64,000 nucleotides of DNA from Vibrio owensii CAIM 1854 = LMG 25443 (lineage in GTDB: Bacteria > Pseudomonadota > Gammaproteobacteria > Enterobacterales > Vibrionaceae): assembly GCF_000817815.1 (NCBI RefSeq), contig NZ_JPRD01000007.1, positions 62,001 to 126,000 on the forward strand, given 5' to 3'. A program made the position numbers and the translations under genes. Each line of letters starts with the position of its first letter. Position 1 is the stretch's first letter. Under the pieces are notes generated by a model. That model worked only from the letters and a program-made list of their open reading frames with translations, was not told where the DNA came from and did not search any database. Shown here piece by piece: positions 8,098 through 17,369 of this stretch.

Positions 8098-9654
8098 TTG
8101 CAAATCGGTGTACCTAGAGAAATACTCGCGGGTGAATCGCGAGTAGCTGCATCACCAAAGTCGGTTGAGCAGTTAATTAAGTTGGGGTTCGATGTCGCAA
8201 TCGAATCACAAGCGGGGGTGCTAGCCAGTTTCGATGATGCCGCTTATGAAGCTGCAGGGGCGAAAATTGTATCTAGTGAAGAAGTATGGACATCAGGCTT
8301 AATTCTCAAAGTCAATGCGCCACTCGTAGATGAAGAAAAAGGCATCGACGAAATCGCATTACTGCAAGATGGCGCAACATTAGTGAGCTTCATCTGGCCT
8401 GCTCAAAATGCAGAGTTAATGGAACAACTCTCTAGCAAGAACATCAACGTTCTCGCAATGGATGCGGTTCCTCGTATTTCTCGTGCTCAAGCATTAGACG
8501 CACTCTCTTCTATGGCGAACATTGCCGGTTACCGTGCAGTGGTTGAAGCCGCTCATGAATTCGGTCGATTCTTCACAGGTCAAATCACCGCTGCTGGTAA
8601 AGTACCGCCTGCAAAAGTATTGGTTGCAGGTGCAGGTGTAGCAGGTCTTGCTGCTATCGGCGCAGCAGGTAGCCTTGGCGCTATCGTTCGTTCTTTTGAT
8701 GTTCGTCCTGAAGTAAAAGAACAAGTTGAATCGATGGGCGCAGAGTTCCTAACGGTAGACTTCAAAGAAGACTCTGGCTCAGGTGACGGCTACGCAAAAG
8801 AAATGTCGGATGAATTCAACAAGAAAGCAGCTGAGCTTTACGCTGAGCAAGCGAAAGATGTTGATATCATCATTACAACTGCACTGATTCCTGGCAGACC
8901 AGCGCCAACGCTTATCACCAAAGAGATGGTTGATAGCATGAAAGCGGGCAGTGTGATCGTTGACCTTGCTGCTGCAAACGGTGGTAACTGCGAATACACA
9001 GTAAAAGATCAAGTTATTACCACGGCTAACGGCGTGAAAATCGTTGGTTACACTGACATGGTAGGCCGTCTGCCAACGCAATCTTCTCAGCTTTACGCAA
9101 CCAACCTTGTAAACCTTCTCAAACTGCTTTGCAAAGAGAAAGATGGCAACATCAATATCGACTTCGAAGACGTTGTGCTTCGTGGCGTAACAGTAGTAAA
9201 AGAAGGCGAAGTGACATGGCCTGCGCCGTCAATTCAGGTGTCTGCACAGCCACAAGCCAAACCGCAAGAACCCGTTAAACCTCAACCTAAAGTTGAAGAA
9301 CCAACGTCACCACTGAAGAAATTCGGTGCTTTAGCAGTCGGTTTAGGTGCCTTTGCTTGGGTCGCTTCTGTTGCTCCAGCTGCATTCCTATCTCATTTCA
9401 CCGTATTCGTACTGGCGTGTGTAGTAGGTTACTACGTAGTTTGGAACGTAACGCATGCACTGCACACACCGCTTATGTCTGTAACCAACGCGATTTCAGG
9501 CATCATCGTAGTAGGTGCACTGCTGCAAATTGGTCAGGGTAATGGCGTCGTTACCTTCCTATCATTCATTGCTGTACTCATTGCGAGCATAAACATCTTT
9601 GGTGGCTTTACCGTAACCAAACGTATGCTCGAAATGTTCCGCAAAGATAAATAA
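8098..9654 (+). CDS. pntA: NAD(P) transhydrogenase subunit alpha
   Basis: Together with PntB it couples proton entry across the inner membrane to hydride transfer from NADH to NADP+. The protein begins [26 protein letters not shown], the standard PntA start. This requires the TTG at 8098, which has AAGGAG eight bases upstream; the ATG at 8071 would add a nonstandard extension. The NAD-binding domain I covers roughly residues 1-380 ([22 protein letters not shown] dinucleotide fold). A Pro/Lys/Gln-rich linker follows near 395-415, then about four membrane helices to the end. 518 residues is usual. pntB follows after 12 bases. Confidence 0.97.
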   Translation: MQIGVPREILAGESRVAASPKSVEQLIKLGFDVAIESQAGVLASFDDAAYEAAGAKIVSSEEVWTSGLILKVNAPLVDEEKGIDEIALLQDGATLVSFIWPAQNAELMEQLSSKNINVLAMDAVPRISRAQALDALSSMANIAGYRAVVEAAHEFGRFFTGQITAAGKVPPAKVLVAGAGVAGLAAIGAAGSLGAIVRSFDVRPEVKEQVESMGAEFLTVDFKEDSGSGDGYAKEMSDEFNKKAAELYAEQAKDVDIIITTALIPGRPAPTLITKEMVDSMKAGSVIVDLAAANGGNCEYTVKDQVITTANGVKIVGYTDMVGRLPTQSSQLYATNLVNLLKLLCKEKDGNINIDFEDVVLRGVTVVKEGEVTWPAPSIQVSAQPQAKPQEPVKPQPKVEEPTSPLKKFGALAVGLGAFAWVASVAPAAFLSHFTVFVLACVVGYYVVWNVTHALHTPLMSVTNAISGIIVVGALLQIGQGNGVVTFLSFIAVLIASINIFGGFTVTKRMLEMFRKDK

Positions 9655-9666
9655 TAGGAGTGACCA

Positions 9667-11061
9667 ATGTCTGCAGGATTAGTACAAGCGGCATACATCA
9701 TTGCTGCACTATTTTTCATCTTAAGTCTCGCGGGACTTTCTAAACAAGAATCGGCAAGAAACGGTAACTACTACGGTATTGCGGGTATGGCGATTGCGCT
9801 TATTGCGACAATCTTTAGCCCGAATGCGGAAGGTTTTGTTTGGGTCATCATTGCGATGGTCATCGGTGGTAGCATCGGTATCCACTACGCGAAGAAAGTA
9901 GAAATGACTCAAATGCCTGAACTGGTTGCGATCCTACACAGCTTTGTAGGTATGGCTGCGGTATTGGTAGGTTACAACAGTTACCTAGAGCCACCAGCAC
10001 CAGTTTCAACTGACCTAGCTGGTATGCACGCTGAACACGTAATTCACCTAGTGGAAGTCTTCCTTGGTGTGTTCATCGGTGCGGTAACCTTCACTGGTTC
10101 AGTCGTTGCTTTCGGTAAGCTACGCGGCACGATCTCTTCTTCGCCACTTAACTTGCCTCACAAACACAAAATGAACCTTGCGGCGATCGTCGTTTCTACG
10201 CTTCTTATGATTTACTTCGTAAAAGCGGACGGCAGCATGTTCGCATTGATCGTAATGACGCTGATTGCTTTTGCATTCGGTTACCACTTGGTCGCATCTA
10301 TCGGTGGTGCAGATATGCCGGTTGTGGTTTCAATGCTGAACTCATACTCAGGTTGGGCAGCAGCGGCAGCAGGTTTCATGCTTGCAAACGACCTATTGAT
10401 CGTGACAGGTGCATTGGTAGGTTCTTCTGGTGCGATCCTTTCTTACATCATGTGTAAAGCAATGAACCGCTCGTTCATCAGCGTTATCGCTGGCGGCTTC
10501 GGTCAAGAAGTTGTGATTTCAAGTGACGAAGAGCAGGGCGAGCATCGCGAAACTTCAGCAGAAGAAGTAGCAGAAATGCTGAAGAACTCAAAATCAGTGA
10601 TCATCACTCCGGGATACGGCATGGCAGTAGCTCAAGCGCAATACCCAGTGCATGAGATTACTGAGAAGCTACGCGCACAAGGTATTGAAGTTCGCTTCGG
10701 TATTCACCCAGTAGCGGGCCGTCTGCCTGGTCACATGAACGTACTGCTAGCGGAAGCAAAAGTGCCTTACGATATCGTGCTAGAAATGGACGAAATCAAC
10801 GATGACTTCCCAGAAACAGATACGGTTCTTGTCATCGGTGCAAACGACACAGTTAACCCAGCAGCTCTTGAAGATCCAAACAGCCCAATTGCAGGCATGC
10901 CTGTACTAGAAGTTTGGAACGCGCAAAACGTAGTCGTATTCAAGCGTTCAATGAATACGGGTTACGCAGGTGTACAGAACCCACTGTTCTTTAAAGAAAA
11001 CACCTCAATGCTGTTCGGTGATGCGAAAGAAAGCGTCGAGGCAATTTTCAAAGCACTTTAA
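9667..11061 (+). CDS. pntB: NAD(P) transhydrogenase subunit beta
   Basis: Membrane and NADP-binding subunit of the proton-translocating transhydrogenase, 464 residues, as usual for the family. About eight or nine membrane helices cover the first 270 residues, followed by the cytoplasmic NADP-binding domain III ([53 protein letters not shown]). AATAGGAGTGACC lies before the ATG. It is co-transcribed with pntA and ends at a strong hairpin. Confidence 0.98.
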   Translation: MSAGLVQAAYIIAALFFILSLAGLSKQESARNGNYYGIAGMAIALIATIFSPNAEGFVWVIIAMVIGGSIGIHYAKKVEMTQMPELVAILHSFVGMAAVLVGYNSYLEPPAPVSTDLAGMHAEHVIHLVEVFLGVFIGAVTFTGSVVAFGKLRGTISSSPLNLPHKHKMNLAAIVVSTLLMIYFVKADGSMFALIVMTLIAFAFGYHLVASIGGADMPVVVSMLNSYSGWAAAAAGFMLANDLLIVTGALVGSSGAILSYIMCKAMNRSFISVIAGGFGQEVVISSDEEQGEHRETSAEEVAEMLKNSKSVIITPGYGMAVAQAQYPVHEITEKLRAQGIEVRFGIHPVAGRLPGHMNVLLAEAKVPYDIVLEMDEINDDFPETDTVLVIGANDTVNPAALEDPNSPIAGMPVLEVWNAQNVVVFKRSMNTGYAGVQNPLFFKENTSMLFGDAKESVEAIFKAL

Positions 11062-11084
11062 TATAATTTGCTTTAAAACTAATC

Positions 11085-11112
11085 AAGGCCAGCATTCGCT
11101 GGCCTTTTTTTG
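11085..11112 (+). terminator. Rho-independent terminator of pntAB
   Basis: The stem AAGGCCAGC / GCTGGCCTT with a 4-base loop is followed by a run of T. Confidence 0.92.
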
Positions 11113-11216
11113 TGCGCTTTCAATGTTATAGTACTGCAAATCCTTAAGCCGTCTAATGTCATTTGCTTGTTTATTGATGTATAGTTCTGGCTAATATAAT
11201 TAGTAACGGTAACAGT

Positions 11217-12671
11217 TTGATTAAACAGTTTTTGCTACGTTCTGCCTTAATGCTGCCAATTTTTTCGGCACCCGCATTTGCAGATTCATTACCAGAACGA
11301 ATAGATACGTTTACAGAGCTATTTAACTACGAAGTGGCTCTTAAATCGTATGATATACGCATACTGCAGTCTAACTATCCGACCAAGTTACTGTCGCCGG
11401 ATTCGATGTTGCCTCAAACGACAGATTATCCGCTGAAAGACATTCAGCAACTGTACCGTTTAGCGAACACGTGTCGCGGAAAATTACCATTAAGTCCTTT
11501 AATTACTGAACCTTTAGTCTTTACACGTGCCATATGTAAGGGGACGCAACTTACACCACGTTGGTTTTCGCGCAGCGGTTTAATCCATCCAGGTGGTGGT
11601 ACCTACGCAGCACGTTATGCAGAGAAGTATCCTGAGCTACGTCCTAAGCTTGCTCAGTACATGCATATCAAAGAGCGAAATAACGACGAAGGGGACGAGC
11701 TACTCGAAAGCCTACAGAATATGGATGATGACGCAATCAACGCTCTCATCGCTGGCGCGAGTATGTTTATTGAAGGAAAAGAGTTGTGGTTACGCCGTGG
11801 CGACCATTACTTTGTATTCGCTAAAAACGTTTGGCAGGAGAACGTAGCAAACGCTGGCCTGTCTTACGGTTTAGCATCAGAAAGCCGAAGCTGCTTCGTA
11901 AAACGCGGCAACATTTGTTGGGATGTCGAAGATCACTCGCAAGTGTTGCGGATCAGTATGATCATCCTCGTGATTGCCAATATTTTGTTGGTGATCGGTT
12001 GGGCAGTGTATCGTTGGAACAGTAAACGTGAAGAAATGCGCAGCCGAATGTTGGTACTGCAAATTCTAACGCACGAACTGAGAACGCCGATCGCATCGCT
12101 GTCTTTAACAGTTGAGGGTTTCCGTCGCGAATTTGAACATCTGCCCGAAAGTGTTTATGACGAATTTCGCCGATTGTGTGAAGATACGCGCCGATTACGC
12201 CAATTAGCAGAGGCAAGTAAGGATTATTTGCAATCTGATAACCAAATGCTTGCAACAGACTGGGTTCCATCCGTTGCAGAGTGGCTAGAATATAAGATTG
12301 AAGAAGAATTTGATAACGCTGTACTTTTCAAAATAAATGAAGATGTAGCTGCTAAAGTTAACGTGTATTGGCTCGGGACCTGTATCGATAACTTGCTACG
12401 TAACGCATTGAAGTATGGTGAAGCACCGGTTGAACTATGTGTAGAAACCAGTGCAGATAAAATCATTATCCAAGTCATCGATGCCGGCAGTTTAACTGCG
12501 AAAGATTGGGCAAACCTAAGAAAACCGTTCGTGAGTAAGAGCGGCTTAGGACTTGGACTAACAATAGTTGAATCAATGGTAGGCCGCATGGGCGGAAAAA
12601 TGTCCCTAATGGGACCACCTACAACCTTTATATTGGAGATACCTTGTGAAACAGACACTGCTTCTCGTTGA
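11217..12671 (+). CDS. vxrA: Sensor histidine kinase VxrA (VbrK/WigK type)
   Basis: Inner-membrane kinase of the system called Vxr or WigKR in V. cholerae (cell-wall damage, type VI secretion, biofilm) and VbrKR in V. parahaemolyticus. A signal peptide ends near PAFA-DS (residue 23). A periplasmic sensor of about 220 residues holds several Cys. One membrane helix spans 243-266. The HisKA box LTHELRTP has H286, the ATP lid has NLLRNALKYG, and the G-box is GLGLGLTIVE. The start is TTG at 11217 with a weak ribosome site. It overlaps the regulator gene by 26 bases. The name is assigned from the five-gene operon structure as well as the domains. Confidence 0.88.
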   Translation: MIKQFLLRSALMLPIFSAPAFADSLPERIDTFTELFNYEVALKSYDIRILQSNYPTKLLSPDSMLPQTTDYPLKDIQQLYRLANTCRGKLPLSPLITEPLVFTRAICKGTQLTPRWFSRSGLIHPGGGTYAARYAEKYPELRPKLAQYMHIKERNNDEGDELLESLQNMDDDAINALIAGASMFIEGKELWLRRGDHYFVFAKNVWQENVANAGLSYGLASESRSCFVKRGNICWDVEDHSQVLRISMIILVIANILLVIGWAVYRWNSKREEMRSRMLVLQILTHELRTPIASLSLTVEGFRREFEHLPESVYDEFRRLCEDTRRLRQLAEASKDYLQSDNQMLATDWVPSVAEWLEYKIEEEFDNAVLFKINEDVAAKVNVYWLGTCIDNLLRNALKYGEAPVELCVETSADKIIIQVIDAGSLTAKDWANLRKPFVSKSGLGLGLTIVESMVGRMGGKMSLMGPPTTFILEIPCETDTASR

Positions 12672-13308
12672 GGACGATAAAAACTTGGCTGACGGCCTGT
12701 TAGTAAGCCTGGAACAAGCAGGATATGAGTGTTTACATGTGGAGCGTATTTCAGACGTTGAGCCACAATGGAAAAAGGCTGACTTAGTCATTCTGGATCG
12801 CCAACTACCAGACGGCGATTCTGTACAATCTCTTCCTGAATGGAAAAAAATTAAAGATATCCCAGTAATCCTGCTAACAGCATTGGTTACTGTTAAAGAT
12901 AAAGTAGCGGGCCTAGACTCTGGCGCAAACGACTACTTGACTAAACCTTTTGCTGAAGCGGAGCTATTCGCTCGCATTCGTGCACAACTACGTGCACCAG
13001 ATTCAGCAGAGCAAGGTAACGCTGATAAAGTGATGACAAAAGACCTAGAGATCGACCGTGCAACGCGCGAAGTCGTATTTAAAGGTGAGATGATCACACT
13101 GACTCGTACAGAGTTCGACTTGTTGTTGTTCCTAGCATCAAACCTAGGCCGTGTATTTACACGTGACGAATTGCTTGACCACGTATGGGGTTACAACCAC
13201 TTCCCAACAACGCGTACTGTTGATACTCACGTACTTCAGCTTCGCCAAAAACTGCCTGGTCTTGAAATCGAAACGCTTCGTGGCGTTGGCTACAAGATGA
13301 AAGCGTAA
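12646..13308 (+). CDS. vxrB: OmpR-family response regulator VxrB (VbrR/WigR type)
   Basis: A receiver (residues 1-115) has acidic residues D10-D11, phospho-acceptor D51 (LVILDRQLPDGD), T78 and K100. A winged-helix DNA-binding domain follows (LTRTEFDLLLFLASNLGRVFTRDELLDHVWG). 220 residues, typical of OmpR/PhoB regulators. The start is GTG at 12646 with GGAG upstream, inside the end of the kinase gene, which implies translational coupling. It should bind DNA when phosphorylated by VxrA. Confidence 0.92.
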   Translation: MKQTLLLVEDDKNLADGLLVSLEQAGYECLHVERISDVEPQWKKADLVILDRQLPDGDSVQSLPEWKKIKDIPVILLTALVTVKDKVAGLDSGANDYLTKPFAEAELFARIRAQLRAPDSAEQGNADKVMTKDLEIDRATREVVFKGEMITLTRTEFDLLLFLASNLGRVFTRDELLDHVWGYNHFPTTRTVDTHVLQLRQKLPGLEIETLRGVGYKMKA

Positions 13309-13316
13309 GAGCAAGA

Positions 13317-14198
13317 ATGAAAACACTACTTCCTGTAGTTCTATCATTACTGTTAGTGAAACCAGTCCATGCAACGGACTGGTTTCAAACAAACACACCT
13401 CTCACACAAGCGCACCAACATCTCCTAGAAGATGACCTTGGTGGCATGTTCAATTCCCTGGTCGAACTCTGGCAAAGCGAACCCAATAAAGAGCTAAGAC
13501 CACATCTTAATGACTTGCTTGCTCAATCATTGTCTAAAGACTGTGGTAAATCTCTTACTGGTGTAACACTGCCTGATTGGATCAGCGGTATTAACGTTAT
13601 TCGTCAGACTATTCAAAGTCCGGGTCGTGACACTTACCGCTTAGTGGTCAAGTTACGTGCAACCACCGATATAGAAGACATTTCTTTTCGTCGTTGGGTT
13701 GATAGCTCAATCTCTGCGGATGCCTCATTTAACTATGAAGAGCCGCAAGAGGGCGCAGAACTCGCGAATGAACGAAACTTCCTCAAGCGCTATAACTTAA
13801 CCGGTAAGTTAGACGCAGGGTTGTATCATCTTTCCATCACGACGAAAGATAACCGCACTTATCGAACTTGGGTAATCTTAGGGGATTCGAACTCGACGCA
13901 ATACGTTCGTTGGACATCTAAAGAGAATTGGAAGGTCGAAAAGAGCGCATTACGAAATCCGCACTGTCCATTGCCACAACTCGAAGTCGGCTTATACGAT
14001 TATGTTGAAGGGCAATACGATCAGGTGTGGAAAAAGACCTACGAGTCAAACTACCCAAATGCATTAGAGCTTGAAGGCATCCCCAACGATCGCTATGTGT
14101 TAGCCGTGAGCATTAACAGTCGCCGTTGGCAAGGGGACATTATTGTGGAGCAGGCTCAAACTATTAGTCGAACTTATGATGTTTCTCTCGAAGAATAG
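13317..14198 (+). CDS. vxrC: VxrC, DUF2861 periplasmic protein
   Basis: A signal peptide ends near PVHA-TD (residue 20). The mature part, about 270 residues, starts with the family wording DWFQTNTPLTQAHQHLLEDDLGGMF, which I know as DUF2861. It holds two Cys pairs that could form disulfides. The function is unknown; it is the third gene of the vxr operon, eight bases after the regulator. A role in the envelope-stress circuit is inferred from position only. Confidence 0.82.
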   Translation: MKTLLPVVLSLLLVKPVHATDWFQTNTPLTQAHQHLLEDDLGGMFNSLVELWQSEPNKELRPHLNDLLAQSLSKDCGKSLTGVTLPDWISGINVIRQTIQSPGRDTYRLVVKLRATTDIEDISFRRWVDSSISADASFNYEEPQEGAELANERNFLKRYNLTGKLDAGLYHLSITTKDNRTYRTWVILGDSNSTQYVRWTSKENWKVEKSALRNPHCPLPQLEVGLYDYVEGQYDQVWKKTYESNYPNALELEGIPNDRYVLAVSINSRRWQGDIIVEQAQTISRTYDVSLEE

Positions 14199-14257
14199 TT
14201 AAAGAAATTACACTTGTGCCGATATAAGTTCAGGAAGAACAAAAACACAAGTGTAGT

Positions 14258-15376
14258 ATGAAGACACAATACAAAATTTTAGCCACTACAATGACTGCTG
14301 CGCTATTCTCTGGCGCGGCTTCTGCTGCGACTTACGCAGTCGAGGCACGCAGTGATGCGATGGGTGGCGTTGGCACCGTATCTGCCTCTTACCTAACAGC
14401 ACCATTCTTTAACCCAGCTCTTACCGCGATTTACCGACGTAATGATGATGCAGGTATGATCGTACCGAGCTTTGGTATCAACTATAACGACCAAGATGAC
14501 ATTATTGATTCGATTGAACGCATCGGAAAAATGAGTCCATCAGATCCAAATTTAGAAAATGAGCTAAAAGCGCTTAACAATAAGCAGGCCAGTTTCGACC
14601 TTGGTGGTGTAGTAGCAATTGGTATTCCAAACAAGTTTCTATCAGCCACCGCATACGGAAAACTGTATACAGAGTCGTTTGTAGAACCAGAGATCAAAGA
14701 CGCTACGGATATCAATGCAAACTACGTCCGCGGAGTATCGATTGGTGTAGCAGAAGCGGGGATTTCACTCGCGAAGTACACCAACTTCATGAATCAACAC
14801 CTGTCATTTGGCATTACGCCTAAACTGCAGCGTATCTACACTTATTCATACGCGACAAGCTTTGCTGCGTTCGATACTAAAGATCTACGTGAAAATGAAA
14901 CCGCAGAAACTATGTTCAACTTGGATGCTGGCGCGCTTTGGTTCTTCGGTCCGTATCGATTAGGTATTTCTGCGAAGAACTTGATTGGCCGAGATGTGAA
15001 AACCAAGTCATTCACATACAACAGCGACACAATCCAATCCTATGAATACAGCATGCGACCTGTTTACACCGTTGGTGCAGGTTACGTAGCGGATTACTTC
15101 AGCTTTAGTGTTGATTACGACCTAAATGAAGAGAAGAAGTTCTCTACCTTTGATGACAACACACAAATGCTTCGTGCGGGTTTTGAAATCGATGTTCTAC
15201 GCCAGCTAGCACTTCGTGGCGGTTACATGAAAAACCTAGCTCGTTCAGACGACGAGGGTACGATTACTGCGGGTATTGGATTATCACCACTCAACTTAAT
15301 AGAGATGGATATTTCCGCTCAATACACCAATGAAAACGCAATGGGCGCTTCAATTAATTTCCTTGCGACCTACTAA
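14258..15376 (+). CDS. vxrD: VxrD, outer-membrane barrel of the TraF_2 type
   Basis: A signal peptide ends near ASAA-TY (residues 23-24). The mature protein starts with VEARSDAMGGVGTVSASYLTAPFFNPAL, the opening of the family annotated as conjugal transfer protein TraF (PF13729), which resembles FadL/PorV barrels. No conjugation genes are near, so the database name is misleading. Strands continue to the end. Fourth gene of the vxr operon, 59 bases after vxrC; the role is unknown. Confidence 0.82.
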   Translation: MKTQYKILATTMTAALFSGAASAATYAVEARSDAMGGVGTVSASYLTAPFFNPALTAIYRRNDDAGMIVPSFGINYNDQDDIIDSIERIGKMSPSDPNLENELKALNNKQASFDLGGVVAIGIPNKFLSATAYGKLYTESFVEPEIKDATDINANYVRGVSIGVAEAGISLAKYTNFMNQHLSFGITPKLQRIYTYSYATSFAAFDTKDLRENETAETMFNLDAGALWFFGPYRLGISAKNLIGRDVKTKSFTYNSDTIQSYEYSMRPVYTVGAGYVADYFSFSVDYDLNEEKKFSTFDDNTQMLRAGFEIDVLRQLALRGGYMKNLARSDDEGTITAGIGLSPLNLIEMDISAQYTNENAMGASINFLATY

Positions 15377-15392
15377 GCGAATCGTTATAGTC

Positions 15393-15418
15393 AGCTCCTC
15401 ACATTGAGGAGCTTTTTT
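15393..15418 (+). terminator. Terminator/attenuator whose 3' arm holds the vxrE ribosome site
   Basis: The stem AGCTCCTC (15393-15400) / GAGGAGCT (15406-15413) is followed by six T that run directly into the ATG of vxrE at 15419. The Shine-Dalgarno AGGAG at 15407-15411 is base-paired in the stem. Confidence 0.85.
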
Positions 15419-15574
15419 ATGTTTGACGATTTACCACCTCTGTCCCATCAAGAACAGCAACAAGCTGTAGAACGTATTCAAGAGCTAATGCAAAAGGGTA
15501 CCAGTACCGCAGAAGCGATTAAGATCGTTGCAGAGCAAATTCGAGCAGAATACGCAGCAAAGAAACAAGACTAA
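15419..15574 (+). CDS. vxrE: VxrE, YoaH/UPF0181-family small protein
   Basis: 51 residues beginning [20 protein letters not shown] and continuing [26 protein letters not shown]. This closely follows the E. coli YoaH pattern ([30 protein letters not shown]). Function unknown in any species. It is the fifth gene of the vxr operon. Its ATG directly follows the T-run of a terminator hairpin, and its ribosome site is inside that hairpin, so it should be expressed only on readthrough with the stem opened, or after RNA processing. A second terminator follows. Confidence 0.85.
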   Translation: MFDDLPPLSHQEQQQAVERIQELMQKGTSTAEAIKIVAEQIRAEYAAKKQD

Positions 15575-15586
15575 GAAATTACGAAG

Positions 15587-15611
15587 AGCAGGGCACAGAC
15601 CCTGCTTTTTT
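15587..15611 (+). terminator. Rho-independent terminator of the vxr operon
   Basis: The stem AGCAGGG / CCCTGCT with loop CACAGA is followed by TTTTT. Confidence 0.85.
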
Positions 15612-16261
15612 ACGCCCGTCGAATACATAACCAAAACAGACAACTCACCACCTTTCTTCAAACAAAACATTACGTTACCACGTCACACCAATAGACCTGA
15701 AGTACAGTAGGAACCTCTACCATAATTAGTTAGTAAAATTTTACTAACTGCGATTAACTGTCACTTTTAAAATGCAGAGGAAAACACCACCCATAGAGGA
15801 TGTCGCCAATAAAAGTCATAAAATACAGCGAGTTAACAAAGAATAAAAGACTGGCATAGGAATGCGTGATGCGTGGTTTTGTAATTAAATTACAAAGGCT
15901 TATTTAGATGGGTGATCTGGCAGTAGAATGTTCTGCAAAAATCTAAAAGAGACACCGTCACTTTGGTGTTCACTTAAATGAGTGCGATATGAAGGGAACT
16001 TTGATGACAGTAAGTGCTTGCGGACTAACATCCATTAATCCAACAGTACTCACCTAAAACAGCAAATCTAAATGTGTGAATAGAAAGAAATCGGATTGGA
16101 TGGATGTACAGTTAGTGCTGTTATTTTTAAGAAAATGATCATTAGGCAACACAACTAGGCAGAGCGATTCTGGAACCTCTTTTACTTACGCGTTACGTTG
16201 TAACGCTGTGTGTAACAAAAAGAAATTGAGCGCAACACGCTTGTACCACTAATAGTGTTCT
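15612..16261. other. Gene-free structured region between vxr and the cassette array
   Basis: About 650 bases without a convincing gene. It contains a perfect 22-base palindrome at 15728-15749 (half AGTTAGTAAAA), a near-matS sequence GAGACACCGTCAC at 15949, and a 17-codon frame at 16004-16057 preceded by AAGGGA. The 3' end of that frame lies in an imperfect inverted repeat (16028-16041 with 16093-16107). Confidence 0.45.
16226..16255 (+). promoter_or_regulatory. Candidate promoter of the structured RNA
   Basis: TTGAGC (16226) and TAATAG (16250) with an 18-base spacer predict a start near 16262, just at the first hairpin of the candidate RNA. Confidence 0.4.
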
Positions 16262-16590
16262 GCGTAGGGAAGTTCGTTTTCCCTACCTGATTTAGCTTCA
16301 ATGCAGAAGCTCAGTGGTGAGTTCTCGAAAGAAAATAGATGAATGTAAGTAAGGTTGAGTTATGTATGGTGGGTCTAATCATTGTGTAATGAGGATCTGC
16401 AAAACGCTTAAACCTTTCGAGCAAGTTCAGACCCACACTAATGACGATTTACACAGCGAGCAGGGAGCTAATACATTTGGCAGGTCGATTGACCTCGACA
16501 GGCTTCCAAATTCGTTTTCATCGACGTCTACCAAAAATCAAGAAGCCTACAAAAAAGCCGAACCTTAGCGATGGGGTTCGGCTTTTTTGC
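16262..16590 (+). ncRNA. Candidate structured non-coding RNA, about 330 nt
   Basis: The predicted start at about 16262 is followed at once by hairpin GTAGGGAA / TTCCCTAC (16264-16286), then AGCTTC / GAAGCT (16294-16311). A long-range pair GTGGGTCT / AGACCCAC (16369-16376 with 16429-16436) comes next, then AGGTC / GACCT (16482-16495), and finally a very strong rho-independent terminator. A 68-codon frame overlaps this but lacks a ribosome site and runs into the terminator stem, so I do not call it a gene. I do not recognise a known RNA family. Confidence 0.45.
16551..16588 (+). terminator. Strong rho-independent terminator
   Basis: A 14-base stem has arms AAAAAAGCCGAACC / GGTTCGGCTTTTTT and a 10-base loop. 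No protein gene precedes it, which is the main hint of a non-coding RNA. Confidence 0.92.
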
Positions 16591-16735
16591 TAACAAAACG
16601 CCAAAAAAAGCGCTAACAGCCATTCTTCAAGCTAATGTCAAAACTGTTTTGTAAGTCACTGAATTATCGTTGCTTAGAAGTGATAAAAGATCCAAAATGC
16701 ACCGATTAATATGGCTTGTCGCTGTATAAGAAGCG

Positions 16736-17363
16736 TTATGCATTTTAATAAATTAGAGGAACTTTTCAGTTGGATCCATCATCCTTATTAGCCGATATGT
16801 TGGCTGAATCGTATAAAAGAAGTCCAAAACTTACCGTTTTTAGTGTGTTCTTTATTATCACATTGATTGTCGGTGGGGTTACTGCGGCTGAGTACCTTAA
16901 AGAGTCGGATTTTAAAAATAGGGCTCCTGAAAGTATCGCGCTACAGTTAGATGAACTGGATAAATTTGATGAAGGGTTGAAGAATTTAACAGCGTTTGTT
17001 CAATTGCAAAAAGAGCAACTAACGGAACAGCAAAAAGTTATCTCAGAGCTGGAGAAAAAACGCTCTGAATTAGAGCCTATCGTAGAATCTCAAACAGAAG
17101 TAGTTGAGGCTATCTTTCGTGTGCAAGAACAACGAGAACAAAGAGGCAAATGGTTTGATATAGGCTTGGGTTTTGTGTTGGGTATTATCGGCTCTTTGAT
17201 CTCGTCTGTAATTTTTAAGCTTATAGAAAAACGGCGAAAAAATGCATAACAAATTGTTCAAGAGGGATTCGCAACGCGTGGCATTTTTACTATGCGTTAG
17301 CTTTAGTGTTTAAGGTGGTATACGGTGGCATCGGTATTGCGTTGCTCACCCCTTAACAAGGCG
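16736..17363 (+). mobile_element. Integron gene cassette 1
   Basis: The boundaries are the G^TT recombination points in AAGCG^TTATGC (left) and AAGGCG^TTAAGT (right). The cassette's own R'' box GCATAAC is complementary to its left-end GTTATGC, as required for a once-circular cassette. It holds one + strand gene followed by an attC site. No convincing attC precedes the left boundary, so it may have entered at a secondary GTT site. Confidence 0.75.
16770..17249 (+). CDS. Cassette protein: coiled coil between two membrane helices
   Basis: 159 residues. The start is TTG with AGAGGA about ten bases upstream. One membrane helix lies near residues 20-42 (LTVFSVFFIITLIVGGVTAA). A long charged coiled coil follows at about 60-118 (LQKEQLTEQQKVISELEKKR). 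A second helix near 132-150 (IGLGFVLGIIGSLISSVIF) is followed by a basic tail. The stop codon lies within the attC R'' box, as is usual for cassette genes. Not recognised as a known family. AT-rich compared with the core genes. Confidence 0.6.
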   Translation: MDPSSLLADMLAESYKRSPKLTVFSVFFIITLIVGGVTAAEYLKESDFKNRAPESIALQLDELDKFDEGLKNLTAFVQLQKEQLTEQQKVISELEKKRSELEPIVESQTEVVEAIFRVQEQREQRGKWFDIGLGFVLGIIGSLISSVIFKLIEKRRKNA

Positions 17364-17369
17364 TTAAGT
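17244..17369 (+). repeat. attC site 1 (Vibrio integron repeat)
   Basis: The R'' box GCATAAC is at 17244 and the R' box GTTAAGT ends at 17369. Internal wording GGATTCGCAACGC, TTTAGTGTTTA and GCGTTGCTCACCCC is typical of Vibrio superintegron repeats. Length is 126 bases, as usual. Confidence 0.88.

Noticed and set aside
14258..15376. Conjugation protein TraF
   Set aside because: No other transfer genes are present; the protein is an outer-membrane barrel in the vxr operon.
15949..15961. GAGACACCGTCAC, one mismatch from matS
   Set aside because: A mismatch in a fixed position; not counted, though it is the nearest such sequence to dif.
16362..16568. 68-codon frame before the strong terminator
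   Set aside because: No ribosome site, low-complexity composition, and its last codons are in the terminator stem. A non-coding RNA explains the region better.
16590..16740. A further attC before cassette 1
   Set aside because: It begins GCTAACAAAACGCC and ends GCGTTATGC, but the internal motifs of Vibrio attC sites are missing. Only the GTT boundary is accepted.
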